Assembly: GCA_028274465.1 (NCBI GenBank)
Contig: CM051456.1
Coordinates: forward strand, 20,741,033 to 20,805,032
Source: Plantago ovata
Lineage: Eukaryota > Streptophyta > Magnoliopsida > Lamiales > Plantaginaceae
DNA length: 64,000 bases
Direction of reading: 5' to 3'
In this document: piece by piece, positions 1-11,427 of the stretch
Layout: every line of letters begins with the position of its first letter
Position numbering within the stretch: position 1 is the stretch's first letter
Notes under the pieces: model-generated
What the model was told of the DNA's origin: nothing
What the model saw: the letters and a program-made list of their open reading frames with translations, nothing else
Databases searched by the model: none
Position numbers and translations under genes: made by a program

Positions 1-1319
1 CGGACCTTCCCGGTCCGTTTCTGACCGGCGGCATGTTCTCGGGCCCGGGCCGAACCTTCCCGGTTATCGGGCCCGGCCCGAACCGTCATCAGCCCACCTG
101 GCCCGAATAATAAAAGATGATAATAATAATAATAAATGTAAATATTTTATTTTACTATATTTTTTAATAACTGTATTTATTATTCTAATTCAAGGTTATT
201 TAAGTAAATTTATATTTAATTGAAAATTAAATAAAAATAATTATTTTAACTTTTTGGCGAAGGGTTGGCGAAAGCCTGCCTGCCCGTAGAAAAGTCCTAC
301 TTAGTATATTACACCACCAATACACATACATGATTGATAGTGCGGAGCGGTTTGTCCCGGCAACTTCAGCGATCCTTTCGGATTTGGCACCTATCCCTTG
401 TTCATGGCCTTTTCTTTTTTTAGGGACCTATATCGTGATAATCGTTATGGACCTATATCGTGATGCCCTCCTTTTGTCACAAGTGATTTTATTTATTGAA
501 TTTGTTATCCTAGGACCAATCAATATAACGGATAAAAAACAAAAGAATAAATTAAAAAGAAACTGTAAGAACATGTACACAAAACAGAACAATCGTTTTA
601 TGCGATAATTGGCGTCGGAGCTCCACCCATAGACTAATGTGATATAATGTTATCGAATTGAACTAATGTATTAATGTATCATTGTTTATATCGGTTCCTA
701 TGCCACCCTATATCCCAGCAATAGGAATGTGACATTTGGCAATGAATTAGCAAACCTCCACAACTTCATATACAATCATTAGACTTAATTTCCATCATGA
801 TTTAGGTTTAACACTTTATTTTATTAACTTTTAAAAGTTTGTTTGACACTCAATCAACATTAAATTATATTGAAAATAATATAAAAAATTATTATTTAAA
901 AAGTATAATTATTATATTTTTATGATATATATTTTTTAAATTATTTTCTTAATTCAATATGATTTGGAATCAATTTGAGGTTAAATTATCAATTAAAAAA
1001 CAAAATAAAATGTTAATTTAAAGTTAATTAGGGCCGAATATATAAGTAACTATCTCTTTGTTTAATTGAGCGAAAAAGGACCGCGGCCTGAAAACTATTG
1101 TTCAAATGTATTATTAAAAAAATTTAAAAAAATGGCATCCGGTTGAAAAAAATGAAGGAAATAAAAGTTGGCGTACAAAAATGAAGGAAATAAGAAGTTG
1201 TGTTATTTGGTGTGATGGTCTGGGAATTTTTTGGCCACATGGAATTTATCTATTGTTTGGATAGAGGCTGGCATAGGAATCGATATAGAAGATCCGGCTT
1301 GTACTAAAGTCGCGTATGC
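1..1319. other. Repeat-rich intergenic DNA, no gene seen
   Basis: The first 110 bases are GC-rich and made of repeated GGGCCCGG / CCCGAACC words, as in the ends of non-autonomous hAT elements; the element is cut by the window edge so its family is a guess. The rest is AT-rich with short imperfect repeats, for example two nearby copies of AAAATGAAGGAAATAA around 1150-1195. No open frame here resembles a protein family I know. Confidence 0.5.
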
Positions 1320-1937
1320 GGATGTCAATTTTAGGTTTTAGATCGGATCCGAATCAATTCATAGTTGATTCAGATCATAAATGACTTGGTTTGAATATGA
1401 GTCAATTTTTTTGGATCCAAAATGGTTATGGATCCGGATCCATAACCGACTAAAACCAACTTAGATCCAACATTGAATCATTTTAGATCCACATTGAGTC
1501 ATTTTGGATCCAATATTGATTCAATTATTGAGTTATATTGAGTGGAAAAGTTGAATTGCAAGAGAGATTATGCAAAACAAATTATGTTTAGCTCTCATAT
1601 ATTTTTATTAACATGAATTTCAACTCATTTTATACGTAGTTTGCAATTTGTTAATATTTTTTAGGTCATATTTGCTAGAATTAAGTAAACCGTGGAGATA
1701 AAATGATTTATTTTCTCTTTTTAGAATTGATTGTTTTCAAAATGAGTCATTCGATAAATTAAATCCAATCAAGTCATAAATGGATCCAACCAAGTCATTT
1801 AGTAACTCATGGATCCAAGTGGATTTGGATTGGATTTGGATCAAGTCGATTTTATATGGTTTTAAATTGTTTTGGATCCATTAGACCCGGGTCGAATCCG
1901 GGATCGTCTCACTGGATCCGACTAATTATTGCCATCC
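1320..1937. mobile_element. hAT-like non-autonomous element (tentative)
   Basis: The left edge reads GGATGTCAATTTT and the right edge, read on the other strand, GGATGGCAATAATT, giving an imperfect inverted terminal repeat. The interior is built from many copies of TTGGATCC / GGATCCAA words and ends in a GC-rich patch (GACCCGGGTCGAATCCGGG). This is the architecture of short hAT-type non-autonomous elements. I could not find a clean 8-bp target duplication, so the family and exact edges are tentative. Confidence 0.4.
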
Positions 1938-2707
1938 CAAAATTCTCAATGTTAACCGATTCAATAATACGTTTTGGGCTTTGATTGGACTTCAAACGTT
2001 TGCAAGAGACAACAATTTTATTTGATGACAAGATGAACTGATAATGTGTCTCACACCCGCATATGCAGTTTGCAGACCTAGTCGGTGTAACTGCGGGCTC
2101 TTGAGCCTTCAGAGTATGAAAAACGAAATAAGATGTTTAATCAAGAAAACATCATGTCTTGGTTTAATCAACCGGATGCACCAAGCTTACAATAATAAAC
2201 ATAAAAGGGCAACGGAAATAAAAAATAAAAAAAATTCATGAAAAGTTCAAATACACAAGAGAATTTTAAATAACCTAAATAAATAGAGAACACTCTTCAC
2301 ATGCCTAAACTTATGCATGACTAAAACTTTTTTAGTGCATTAATTATTAATTTATATACTATATTTAGAATATGTGTTTATTAAAATTATTATTTATATT
2401 TATATTAAAAAATCACTAAAAGGGAATCTGATTTTAGTGAATTGTTAAATACGTACTTCACATATTATAGGGAACGAGTTTAAAACGACTTTAGGAAATT
2501 TTTTATAGGAAAACTGTTGTGAATGCTCTTAGACTCGATCCTTTAAATAAGCAACTGTTGAAATCTTTGAGCAAGAAAACATCGACATGAAAATTGATAA
2601 AATTCAAAAATAAAATATGAATACGTTAAAAATACAAATACGAATTCAATACGAATATGAAAAATGACTAAAAATAAGTTTGTATTTCATAAACAATTAT
2701 ATATATT

Positions 2708-5700
2708 AAAGTAATATAATAAGCATGTTGATTCAATCAATTGATTGACCTACCAATCAATTTTAAACCGTTGATCTTACTTATTCAGTTTCAATCTGGT
2801 GCGTACATGTGTCATTAAGTATTTTTTCCTTTTGAAATTCCTATTTTGATATTTGATATAAAAAAAATTATTGAGACATTTAGTTTTATTCCAACTCTTA
2901 TGTAATGGATAAAAATGAGATATTTTCTCACAAGTGTACAATAGAGACCTACATAATATATAATTCCTAATAAATTACTACTATATATATTCTCACACTA
3001 CCGTAATATATTTTCTTACGATATTCTCAGCGATTTGAAGAACGGCTCTTGTCAATTTCAGGTATTATTTTTCCCTCTATCTCGATTTTTTCCAGAATTA
3101 ATATAATGTGTTTTGTTGACGAACTTTAGGCACCATTTAATATTGATGTCCCAAATACGGTTAGTAAAATCATATAATTTGCCCAGCTTTTGTTCTGTTG
3201 TACCCATTGATTTGTACCCATGTTCTGTATGCACCCATCTTAATCATATAATTTGATCAATCTTAATCATGTTGTATGTACCCATGGATTTGTACGTTTC
3301 TTAATGTTTTGTTGTACATTAATTTTACCTGTACTGTAATATGCTAATCACTTATTCCAAAAAATCAGCTTCAATTCCCCAATTTGGATCTATTCTTAAT
3401 TTAATCAGTATCAATACATGTGAATGTAGTCCACCGGCCACCATCATCTTGTCTTGATATAAAGAACCCGCGTTCAAGTACATGAGAAGCAGCCAATCAA
3501 GTACTATACGTACTTTTGCATGAAATTAATTACTTCAAACCCTGTTTTAAACTAGACCCCTCTTTCTGTATAATTATAAGCAGCTTGCATGCATTAGTAA
3601 TTCTTCAATCACTCATAGCTAGCTAACAAACAGATTCATAAATCATGATATAATTTAATTGCTTGAACATGTGCTGCTACACCAAAAATTTGACACTGCA
3701 TTAGTTTAATTACATTAGAAAGAAGGAATATAATCTCACCTAACTAAGGATACCACCTTTTAGTGATCGAGTTAATGATTAATCATGGATTAAAGTAGTC
3801 ACTTTACCACGTCTTACTTGATATTATTTATTTTTTAACAGATAAAGCTACTTGATCTGAGCTTTCTTCTGCTAGACTCATCAACACTACAACAAGAAGG
3901 TTTGATTTTTCTTTGTGATACATGTTTTTGTTACTGGTTTTCATGGTAATTTGTAGTAACCTCATATGCATTGATGTCTCTGGATATATTGTTAATGAAT
4001 GACTTTTAGCTGCCTACTAATTATAAAAATCTGCTCTTAAGCTTTGTAATTTTAGTTATACCGTATGTTAGTCAATCACTTATTCTAGGCAGCTTAGCTT
4101 AATTTGAGTTGCTTCTTTAGTTAATTGATTGATTTATTAATTACCCATAGCGCGCTTCTAACTATTGTATGTATGTATTTGAATTAATAATGCTTGATTC
4201 TTTTAGCTTAGTCTTACTTAATTTTAGCTTATAAGCTTATGCAGCTTTATATGTTTGTTGTAATTAATTTGTTGCTGAATAAATACAATTCACGCATAGC
4301 TCTAATTATGTTTAGCTAATAAATTTTCTATTTTACTCTAATATTAACTTCATATTTATTGTAGGAAAATTTAAGAACAATTCCAAAAAATCAACGAAAT
4401 AAGCCCGCACAGTATCAAGTGGAATGGGTAATAATATGAATATTGCGTCATATTTATATAAACTTTTATCTTTTTTTCAGCCTATTGTAACTTCAATAAT
4501 CTTTTTTTCTATTTGTCAGGGGAATTACGTTGATGCAACTCTATTTAACTCAGATATAGAACTGTACCGAGACATAATTGTGCAAGATAGAACTCTTATC
4601 ATATCAAATGCAGCTGTCAAAGAAGCAGAAAAATTATATAGGTCTGCTTTTGCAAAAGATGTGAAGTATAAGTGGATAATTAATGCCAGTAGTACGGTGA
4701 TCTATGTTCAGCGACATGCCATAGTTAATAATCCTTATGAAGGATTGTTTTCAAACTATGATGATTTCGAAATAGGTTCTATCATAAGTAAGTATTGTTC
4801 TTAAACACTATCATTACTGTATATATAAAACATTCACACTTGATAATTTATTAATGCAGGTACAATATTGGTTGTTTATAAAGAATCACCTTTTGGTCGA
4901 TCTGGCAGGAAACAAAGTAAACAATATTGATGTGGTTTATACTCCTTGGCAAAATCTTAAGAAGACCCCTTCCATGGATGTTGGGCAAGTTGGTTTTTAC
5001 AACTCCAAAATGGTTCAATTCGGAAAAAACAGCATTTCTAGAATGAAGGAGGAAAATCAAATCACAGAAAAATTCCATAAAATTCATAAGCTCATAATAA
5101 TTTTGTCAAGAGTGTTAGGAACGTCAGAAGTTGCTTTGCAAGTCTACGTTTAACATAAAGTTGTATGACGTATTATACTTAATTTTAAAAGTAACCATGA
5201 TATGTTGTTATAAAAAAAGACATACTTTCTCCGTCCAATAATAAATATAACACTTGATTTTGTGACTTTTTCGATGGTCATTTTGACCTTAAATTATTCT
5301 TAAATCATATGATAAAAATAACTAAAAATATCATATTATGAAACTAGAATGTTTATATGAAGCACTTGACAATATATTCAACTGATGAAGAATACCAATT
5401 AACATGTGAAAAAGATGCATTGCAGATTTTGAAGTTGAATGTTTCCAAAGTTTAGAGATGTATATGATGGTTCTTAACTCATCGGAAGAATACTTTTCGT
5501 ATGTCTAATATAGTTCACTTTAAAACTATTAATTGCATAACTACAAAAACTATATACATTTATAGTACACCGTTTATATTAAATTTAATTACTCAATTAG
5601 TTATTTTTTTTATTACGTTTGAAGTCATTATGTGAAGATTATATATTCACTCCATTTATTTCAATATATTATTTAATAAAACAATAATATTTTACAAAAT

Positions 5701-5735
5701 TACGCTTCACACGCGTAGCGTGTGACGCGGTCCTA

Positions 5736-5736
<1 letters not shown>
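2708..5736 (+). mobile_element. Helitron-like element with an RPA-like gene
   Basis: The 3' end has Helitron form: a perfect 8-bp stem (TCACACGC, loop GTA, GCGTGTGA) at 5707-5725, seven bases, then CTAG at 5733-5736 followed by T. Helitrons end in CTRR just after such a hairpin and insert between A and T. The second copy of the flanking duplication lacks this DNA: there ATTATATATATT runs straight into GATAATTATC, so the insertion is shown by a paralogous empty site. The expected 5' TC is not visible in the TA-rich edge near 2700-2708, so the 5' end is uncertain (mutated or slightly truncated). I see no Rep/helicase frame, so it is non-autonomous. It carries an RPA-type OB-fold gene remnant, a cargo known from plant Helitrons. 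Confidence 0.75.
4365..4930 (+). pseudogene. RPA70-like OB-fold (DUF223-type) gene remnant inside the Helitron
   Basis: The best model has exons 4365-4427, 4520-4787 and 4860 onward. The donor GTAATA follows TGG at 4427, the acceptor TTTGTCAG precedes 4520, the donor GTAAGT is at 4788, and the acceptor AATGCAG precedes 4860. Phases agree. The product contains NYVDATLFNSDIELY, RTLIISNAAVK and KYKWIINASS, which resemble the plant replication protein A 70-kDa subunit B-like family (single-stranded-DNA-binding OB fold). After exon 3 starts, the frame meets TGA at 4928-4930. A plausible continuation ([11 protein letters not shown]) lies in another frame downstream, so it looks decayed and truncated. 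No zinc-finger C-terminal domain is visible. The first methionine of the longest open frame (4424) lies at an exon-intron edge and is probably not the start. Confidence 0.55.

Positions 5737-5819
<83 letters not shown>
5737..5819. repeat. (TA)n microsatellite
   Basis: About 80 bases of uninterrupted TA directly follow the Helitron CTAG end. In the paralogous empty site only a short ATATATATT stretch is present, so the repeat expanded at the insertion target after insertion. Confidence 0.95.
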
Positions 5820-5823
<4 letters not shown>

Positions 5824-6837
5824 ATAATTATCAAAAGTGTCCAACACTAAACGAAGTTAATAACTATTTACCCTATGATTATTGAATAACTCAACATATT
5901 ATTTATTAATACCAAGAACCCAAGCTCTATAAATAATAATTAAACTACCCCTATTCTATAATTAAATAAACAATTATTATTCAGAAATTGCAGGACAAGG
6001 AATAGGGTACATTGATTTCAAATTTAGAAATTAAAAAAATCAAAGGTGTTGGAAAAAAATGCGTATTATTAAGGTATGTTATAGTATTTGAGCGGCATAC
6101 GAAATAAGTACGAATACACACTGAAAAACGTATGCTTGCTTCTTAGGTTTGGCGGTATTCAACCAAACCTCAAATTCTTCTCTTTTTTTATTTCACGAAA
6201 TTTAAATGGATAAAAGCCCAAAAGAGAGTCAAATACATAATACGAGAGGTATCTCCCAAGAGAAGCTCATATCTAGTTACCTAAACAATCCAACGAAAAT
6301 CAGTGTCTCACTACAACAAAAGTTTGTATTAGTCACACTTCATGACATGTTTTTAATGAAAGGTGAGTGAAAAAAAAATATAAGTGACATTATATCTAAA
6401 CAAGAATCAATGACACTTATACCACTGACATTTAAATGAAATGTTAATAAAAGATAAAAAAATCAATGATACTTATACAAAATGTCAGTAGAGGACTTCC
6501 ATAAAAAAATATTATAAATTAATATATAATTAATGGGTGCATGACATTTATAAGATGTGAGTAATTCTTTGGGTAAAAAAAAAAAAAAACAAATAAAGAG
6601 GAAATGAAAAGTAAAGAAATAAAAAGAAAGCCAATCAACAACTAATTACTACTACCATGCACGTAGTAGTACGCGTTTTGGTTTTGGTATACATTCCAAA
6701 ATCTATACTACTTTCATTAATAATATAATCCGTATCCTAAAATAACTAGAACTTGACTACAGACTACGTACGCAGTTTATATATAAACACCTGAGATGCA
6801 TAACCAAGTTTAGTTTTTCATACAAACCTTGTTCAGA
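5820..6837. promoter_or_regulatory. MAPKK upstream region, copy 1
   Basis: AT-rich DNA shared with copy 2. A TATA-like stretch (TTTATATATAAACACC) lies at about 6776-6791, some 50-60 bases before the first ATG. The motif GTAGTAGTACGCG at about 6665 marks the place where copy 2 carries a 1.5-kb insertion. No other gene is visible. Confidence 0.5.
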
Positions 6838-7842
6838 ATGAAAAACGTACGTATGGCTGTTCTTGGCAAAGGTAGTCCTAACCTCAGTATCGATTTGCCC
6901 CGCGCCGAAAAACGTATTAAGCTCAGTATCAATGTACCAAAACCCATTGCAACCCAAGTACAATCTATTCCATCTTCTGTTATTGTCCCCTTCCCCAACC
7001 AAGAAGTTCGTTCTTTATCGGAGCTCAACAAACTCGAGCTTCTCGGATCCGGCAATGGAGGAACCGTCTACAAAGTTCGTCATACGGAAACCGGTAAACT
7101 CTACGCTCTCAAACATGTCCATGTAGCTGGTGACAGTCAAGTCCATGTAATTCGCGAAGTACAAGTTCTGCGTTCTTGCATCGGTTATCCAAATATTGTG
7201 CAATGTTACGGCGTATTTGAAGAATACTTCGGACATATCTCAATCCTTCTGGAGTACTTGGAGTTAGGCTCGATGGACAAGCAATTGAAAGAAAACGGAT
7301 CTTTCTCTGAATCGGTCGTCAGGGATATTGCTCTCCAATTGCTTAAAGGCCTTAAACATATGCAAGACAAAGGGATAGTTCATCGCGACATCAAGCCTGC
7401 GGATCTCTTGCTGACGAACGACTTGCAAATCAAGATTTCAGATTTTGGAGTTAGCAAGATGGCGAGTGGAGAGAGTGGAAGAAACACATGTAGAGGCACG
7501 TCTGCGTATATGAGTCCGGAGAGACTGAATATGGAGTTGATCAGTGAAGGTGCAAATAAGTGTGATGCTGGGTTTGCAGGAGACGTTTGGAGTCTCGGAT
7601 TAACGTTGATGGAGCTGTATCTTGGGCGTTACCCATATTTGCGGTCTACAGAAGCAGAACAACTAGACCGTGCGTCGTCGATTTGGGAGATATGTTACGA
7701 GGAAGCACCGAGCTTGCCTGAAGATGATGGTGCCTCTCAGAGTTTTAAAGATTTTCTTGGTTGTTGCCTTAACAAAGACTGGACCAAGAGATGGTCCGTC
7801 TCACAGTTGTTAGATCATCCTTTTTTGGTGTATGATGTTTAA
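6838..7842 (+). CDS. MAPK kinase, group D (MKK7/MKK9-like), altered catalytic loop
   Basis: A single-exon gene of 334 residues from ATG 6838 (a second ATG at 6853, MAVLGKG, is the one shared with copy 2). Family members phosphorylate MAP kinases in stress and ethylene-type signalling in cytoplasm and nucleus; plant group D MKKs are intronless, as here. Visible kinase features: glycine loop GSGNGG (about 70-75), LYALK lysine (about 92), HRD (182-184), DFG (202-204), activation segment NTCRGTSAYMSPER, and a C-terminal SVSQLLDHPFL. A short basic N terminus (GKGSPNLSIDLPRAEKRIKLSI) could be a MAPK docking site. The odd point is HRDIKPAD: the invariant Asn that binds Mg in the catalytic loop is Asp (codon GAT, 7402-7404). 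Copy 2 has AAT there, so the change arose in this copy. It may be a weak or dead kinase despite a full frame. Confidence 0.9.
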   Translation: MKNVRMAVLGKGSPNLSIDLPRAEKRIKLSINVPKPIATQVQSIPSSVIVPFPNQEVRSLSELNKLELLGSGNGGTVYKVRHTETGKLYALKHVHVAGDSQVHVIREVQVLRSCIGYPNIVQCYGVFEEYFGHISILLEYLELGSMDKQLKENGSFSESVVRDIALQLLKGLKHMQDKGIVHRDIKPADLLLTNDLQIKISDFGVSKMASGESGRNTCRGTSAYMSPERLNMELISEGANKCDAGFAGDVWSLGLTLMELYLGRYPYLRSTEAEQLDRASSIWEICYEEAPSLPEDDGASQSFKDFLGCCLNKDWTKRWSVSQLLDHPFLVYDV

Positions 7843-7946
7843 CCAAGATCATTGAACTACTTTGGTTCATCGTGTAATTTTGATTCACTGTCGATTTAAT
7901 TAACAGTGGAGTTATTCTTGTAATTTTAATTTACTGTCTGATATAA

Positions 7947-8580
7947 TACGGATGGATCCCGGAAATCCTTGTATGTCACTAAACTTAGCTGATATAGTAC
8001 GGATGGATCAACCCAATCCGTAAATGCAGATTACGATTAACAGATCGGATTAAAGCGTGCAGATAATTTGAACCGGTTAAATTGGTTGCATTTGGATGTG
8101 GTACCATTTGACCCTAAACTTAGCCACACACAAAACTATGGATCAAATATGTCACTAACTGCAAAAATACTCTACTATTATACTCTTCCTCCATGTACGA
8201 GCAAGCTTCCATTTAATTTTGTTAACTTTTTTGAAGTTCAATATGACGTCATATAAACACAAAAAGGAAGTTCTGCACAGCAAACCATTTGCTATTTACA
8301 CTAATTACCAACAAAATCATAATATTGAAAACTATACTAATAGTATATATAAAACTTCAAGAAGTCCCAATGTGGGTAGTGCATAACTGAGATAACTTTC
8401 CCTGTTTTGGAAGTAAACTCTTCATGTTTTGAAAACTGAAAAGCAAGACTTCAGTTTTTGAAAATTGAAAGAGCCTAGTTAATCATCCTATAATCTTATC
8501 TTATGAGGAACAAAACTAGAAGATACTGTGACTTCCTCAGCATCATTAATAATATATGCACAAACCTGCAGCAACATCTT
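7947..8580. other. Intergenic region
   Basis: Between the MAPKK and the convergent INO80 subunit gene. It begins just past the duplication edge and holds two copies of TACGGATGGATC (about 7948 and 7998). Nothing else recognisable. Confidence 0.5.
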
Positions 8581-11427
8581 TTAGCACGCCTTCTCTGTTT
8601 GTGCCGTTCCATTTATAGCCTTGTAGCACTGAAGGCTGCAAAGAGGAAGATTCGACTTTGAATCGCGGTACTTGTAAGAATTGGAACAAGAAGGACCAGC
8701 ACACTTCTCCCGTGGAGGAGGATAACTGAAATTCCAAAATGTTGAGAGTTAGTCATTAATAAGCTATCCTCTTACCACGAAAACAAAAACCAAGTACAAC
8801 AGCCAATGAGAGAAGATATCATTTTCACCTGCAAGACTTGGGTTCAAAAAGTTTAGGGTAACCCAAATCTCTAGGGAATGTGACAGTGGTTCCAGTAGGG
8901 CCAATGACCGTTCTAATAGTGGTTGAAGCAAGCATTTCCTTGTTGGTCGCCTTCTCCTGTTTTCAGGAAGCATTAGAAATCATATTTATAGCCAGACCCC
9001 CCCCCCCTCTCTGTCTCTTTCCCCCCTTGTCCAGGCTTGCAGACTTGCTGAAGCTGACAGATAAACTCATTTCATACAAGAGGGAATTAAGGGTGTAATG
9101 TACTTATTTGTTAACTTTCAGTTCAGAGTGAGCAGTTACATCATAAACTCCTGGGTTACATATGAAATTTTTTATTCTCCTGTACGAGTACAGAGCTACC
9201 AAGGAGTTAGTAAATTACCTGAGCCATCTCTTCCTGACGCTTCTTTATCTTCTCTTCTCTCTTCTTTCTACTTGAATCTTGACCAAGGATTTTCCTAATT
9301 GCCTCAGCCTACAAAATAGAAACAGACTCGTTTCCATTGAAAAATAAAATAAATGAAACATAGGCACAATGACATGATAAAAAATCAACCTCTGATTCAC
9401 GAGCAGCTTTTTCATTCTGCAGCCTACGCCTCTGAGCAGCCTCTACCTTCTTCAGTTGCTGCTCCACTTCGGTCAATTTCTCCTTTTGCTCTGTAACATT
9501 AAGTAGAGATACTCAGATACATGTGATCAATAAACACTAGTTGAAAATCCTACAATCCTAACAGAAAAAAGAAAATTTGAAACTAACTTCGAGGTGGTGC
9601 TGGCGGTAAACCATCTGGAAACTCAATTTGATTTGCACCAGATGCAGAAGGGCCATCTCTGCTTAGAAGGGCTCTCTGGCGAGTAGTAAGAGCAATTTCT
9701 TTCTTATTTTCTGTGGGTAACTCCGACAGGTCCTTCTTTAGTTTTTTCTTCTTATTTCCTTCACCGTCAGAAGATATATCTTCTTCCTCAAAATTAAGGT
9801 CACCAGATTTACTCTTTTTACTGAGACTTCCCAGATCTTCTTTCCGTGATTTTCGTGTAGAATCAACTTCTAACTCCTTATATCCTGTCATCCTAGAACT
9901 CTTCAGCTTCTCCAGGTAGCGGATCTCATCATCTTCATCGTCGTCATCAAAATCCCCGTCAGAAACTTTTCTCTTAGGAGCCCTTTTGCTTTTACGTCCT
10001 GAATCAGATTTATCTCCTTGTTTCTCAACAGACTTCCTTCGCCCCATGTCCTCCCTCCCAATACTGAAACCACCTTTTGAGAAATCCTTCCACGGTATCC
10101 CTTGAAGACCGCTTTTCTTTTCTAAAGATGGCGAGTGATACTCATCGGAATTTTCCTGAATAAAAAAATGCCAGAAATGATGAATGTGAATGGCATAGCC
10201 ACATACTAAAACTTTTTTCATCACAATTAACACACTTGAATACAGGAGATTTCATTGCTATAATAGTTGATGTAATTACTATATTCCCTTTGACAATTAA
10301 TAGAACTTTATCTAATGTACTCCCTCCATCCCATTCATTTATAAAATTTTCCTATTTCATCTGTCTGATTTACTTTATTTTTCCTTTCTTGTCTACATTT
10401 TCATACTACTTTATTTGGGGACCCACCGACACAAACATATAATACAACACACTCGTATAAAAACAATGCAAAAGCAAATGTAATAAATTCATTGGAGGGA
10501 AGAGTATATATCAGCATTTATCAATTCACAATGAGTAACCAATTAAACTTTTGTGCCTTAATCAGCACAGTACAACTGCTTGAGGCAAGCAAAAGATAAC
10601 AAAATCAGGCAGTATGTTCTGCAGGCAGTAGAAGGTCAAAATTATTTAACATGAAGGAAGATCGGCATGGATAAAGTACAGGTCAATCACTGTAGATTAC
10701 TTTTTTTAATTCAGGTGCTATTTTCATAAATGTGAACAATATTTGAAACAAGTACCAAGATGAACTTCAGCAAGTACTTCTCACAAATAAGGAGAAGCTA
10801 ACCAAAACTTCAGATATAAAGATCAATTTTCATCTATTAATAATTATTTCAAATTTGACTTTTAGGTTTATCCATCAAAATTTTACTTTGTTTTCATGCA
10901 TCCCATCTTACAGGTTTATTCCTCATTGTGTTTGAGCTGCTTATATGTGCAATTGACAGTTATATTCAAATTTTCAGAAGTTGGTTTAAAAGCACTAAGA
11001 GTATAACATCGGCCTAAGTTTGACTAATTCTTTTGCAAGTACTTAAAATGTATTAAATTTACCAGTCACTACTACTTATAACTCATTTCTAGAACATCCC
11101 ACTTAACTTTGTTATAAGTACTAGAGAGCACTCTGTTAGCCCTAAATCTAGGTGTATGAACAAACCATATCCTGAGTCAATACTTGAGAAGAAGTAGCAT
11201 GTCCCAACCTGAGATGACGGCTTCTTCCTTGGCCGAGAATTATCTTGCTGTTGAACCGTCCTTGTGGAGGATGCACCGCCCACCTTCAACTTCAACTTAA
11301 CTTTCTTGGGTTTGGCCTCACCACCAGTTCCATCAACACTAACTCCATTGCCATGGAACGAGTTTGGACCATTTTCAGTTCCGTTAACTGGCAATGACCT
11401 TGCCACGCAAGAATTTAAGTTGAACAT
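8581..11427 (-). CDS. INO80 chromatin-remodelling complex subunit B / IES2-like (PAPA-1, zf-HIT)
   Basis: Coding exons on the minus strand are 11209-11427, 9588-10155, 9390-9490, 9219-9308, 8829-8956 and 8581-8725. All have GT-AG borders and consistent phases, giving 416 residues from the ATG at 11427. The middle is acidic and basic (DFDDDDEDDEIRYLEKLKSSR, then KSKSGDLNFEEEDISSDGEG), followed by ALTTRQRALLS and a Lys/Glu-rich coiled coil (EVEQQLKKVEAAQRRRLQNE). This is the PAPA-1 region of the Ies2/INO80B family. The end is a zf-HIT finger (CAGPSCSNSYKYRDS, LPLCSLQCYKAI). The role is nuclear, as a subunit that supports nucleosome remodelling by INO80. The N terminus is uncertain. Upstream of 11427 the same frame stays open and looks family-like (SRRPKPEGQPVTDRSP, TPLSDDTSKVSSDDVGDY) but has no ATG before a stop. 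The ATG at 11621 is in another frame. A 5' UTR exon probably ends at about 12228. Confidence 0.85.
10320..10504. mobile_element. Stowaway-type MITE (Tc1/mariner), 185 bp
   Basis: The element starts CTCCCTCCATCCCATTCATT and ends AATTCATTGGAGGGAAGAG, an inverted terminal repeat of the Stowaway type, and is flanked by TA on both sides (10318-10319 and 10505-10506). It lies in the large intron of the INO80 subunit gene. Confidence 0.85.

Larger units (their letters stand above)
2530..7946. repeat. Segmental duplication, copy 1 (carries intact MAPKK gene)
   Basis: Positions 2530-2707 and 5820-7946 match 38103-38280 and 38281-41936 almost base for base, in the same order and orientation. The shared block includes about 1 kb of upstream DNA, the whole MAPKK coding sequence and about 100 bases after its stop. 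Copy 1 contains extra DNA from 2708 to 5819 that is absent from copy 2. Copy 2 contains extra DNA from about 39121 to 40664 that is absent from copy 1. The left edge is at TAGACTCGATCC and the right edge after GTCTGATATAA. Confidence 0.9.

Noticed and set aside
330-608. 92-residue frame near the window start
   Set aside because: No family resemblance and AT-driven composition in its second half; lies in repeat-rich DNA.
5227-5300. CTTTCTCCGTCCAATAATAAATA, a possible Stowaway end
   Set aside because: Only one end is present; no matching inverted end or TA flank was found.
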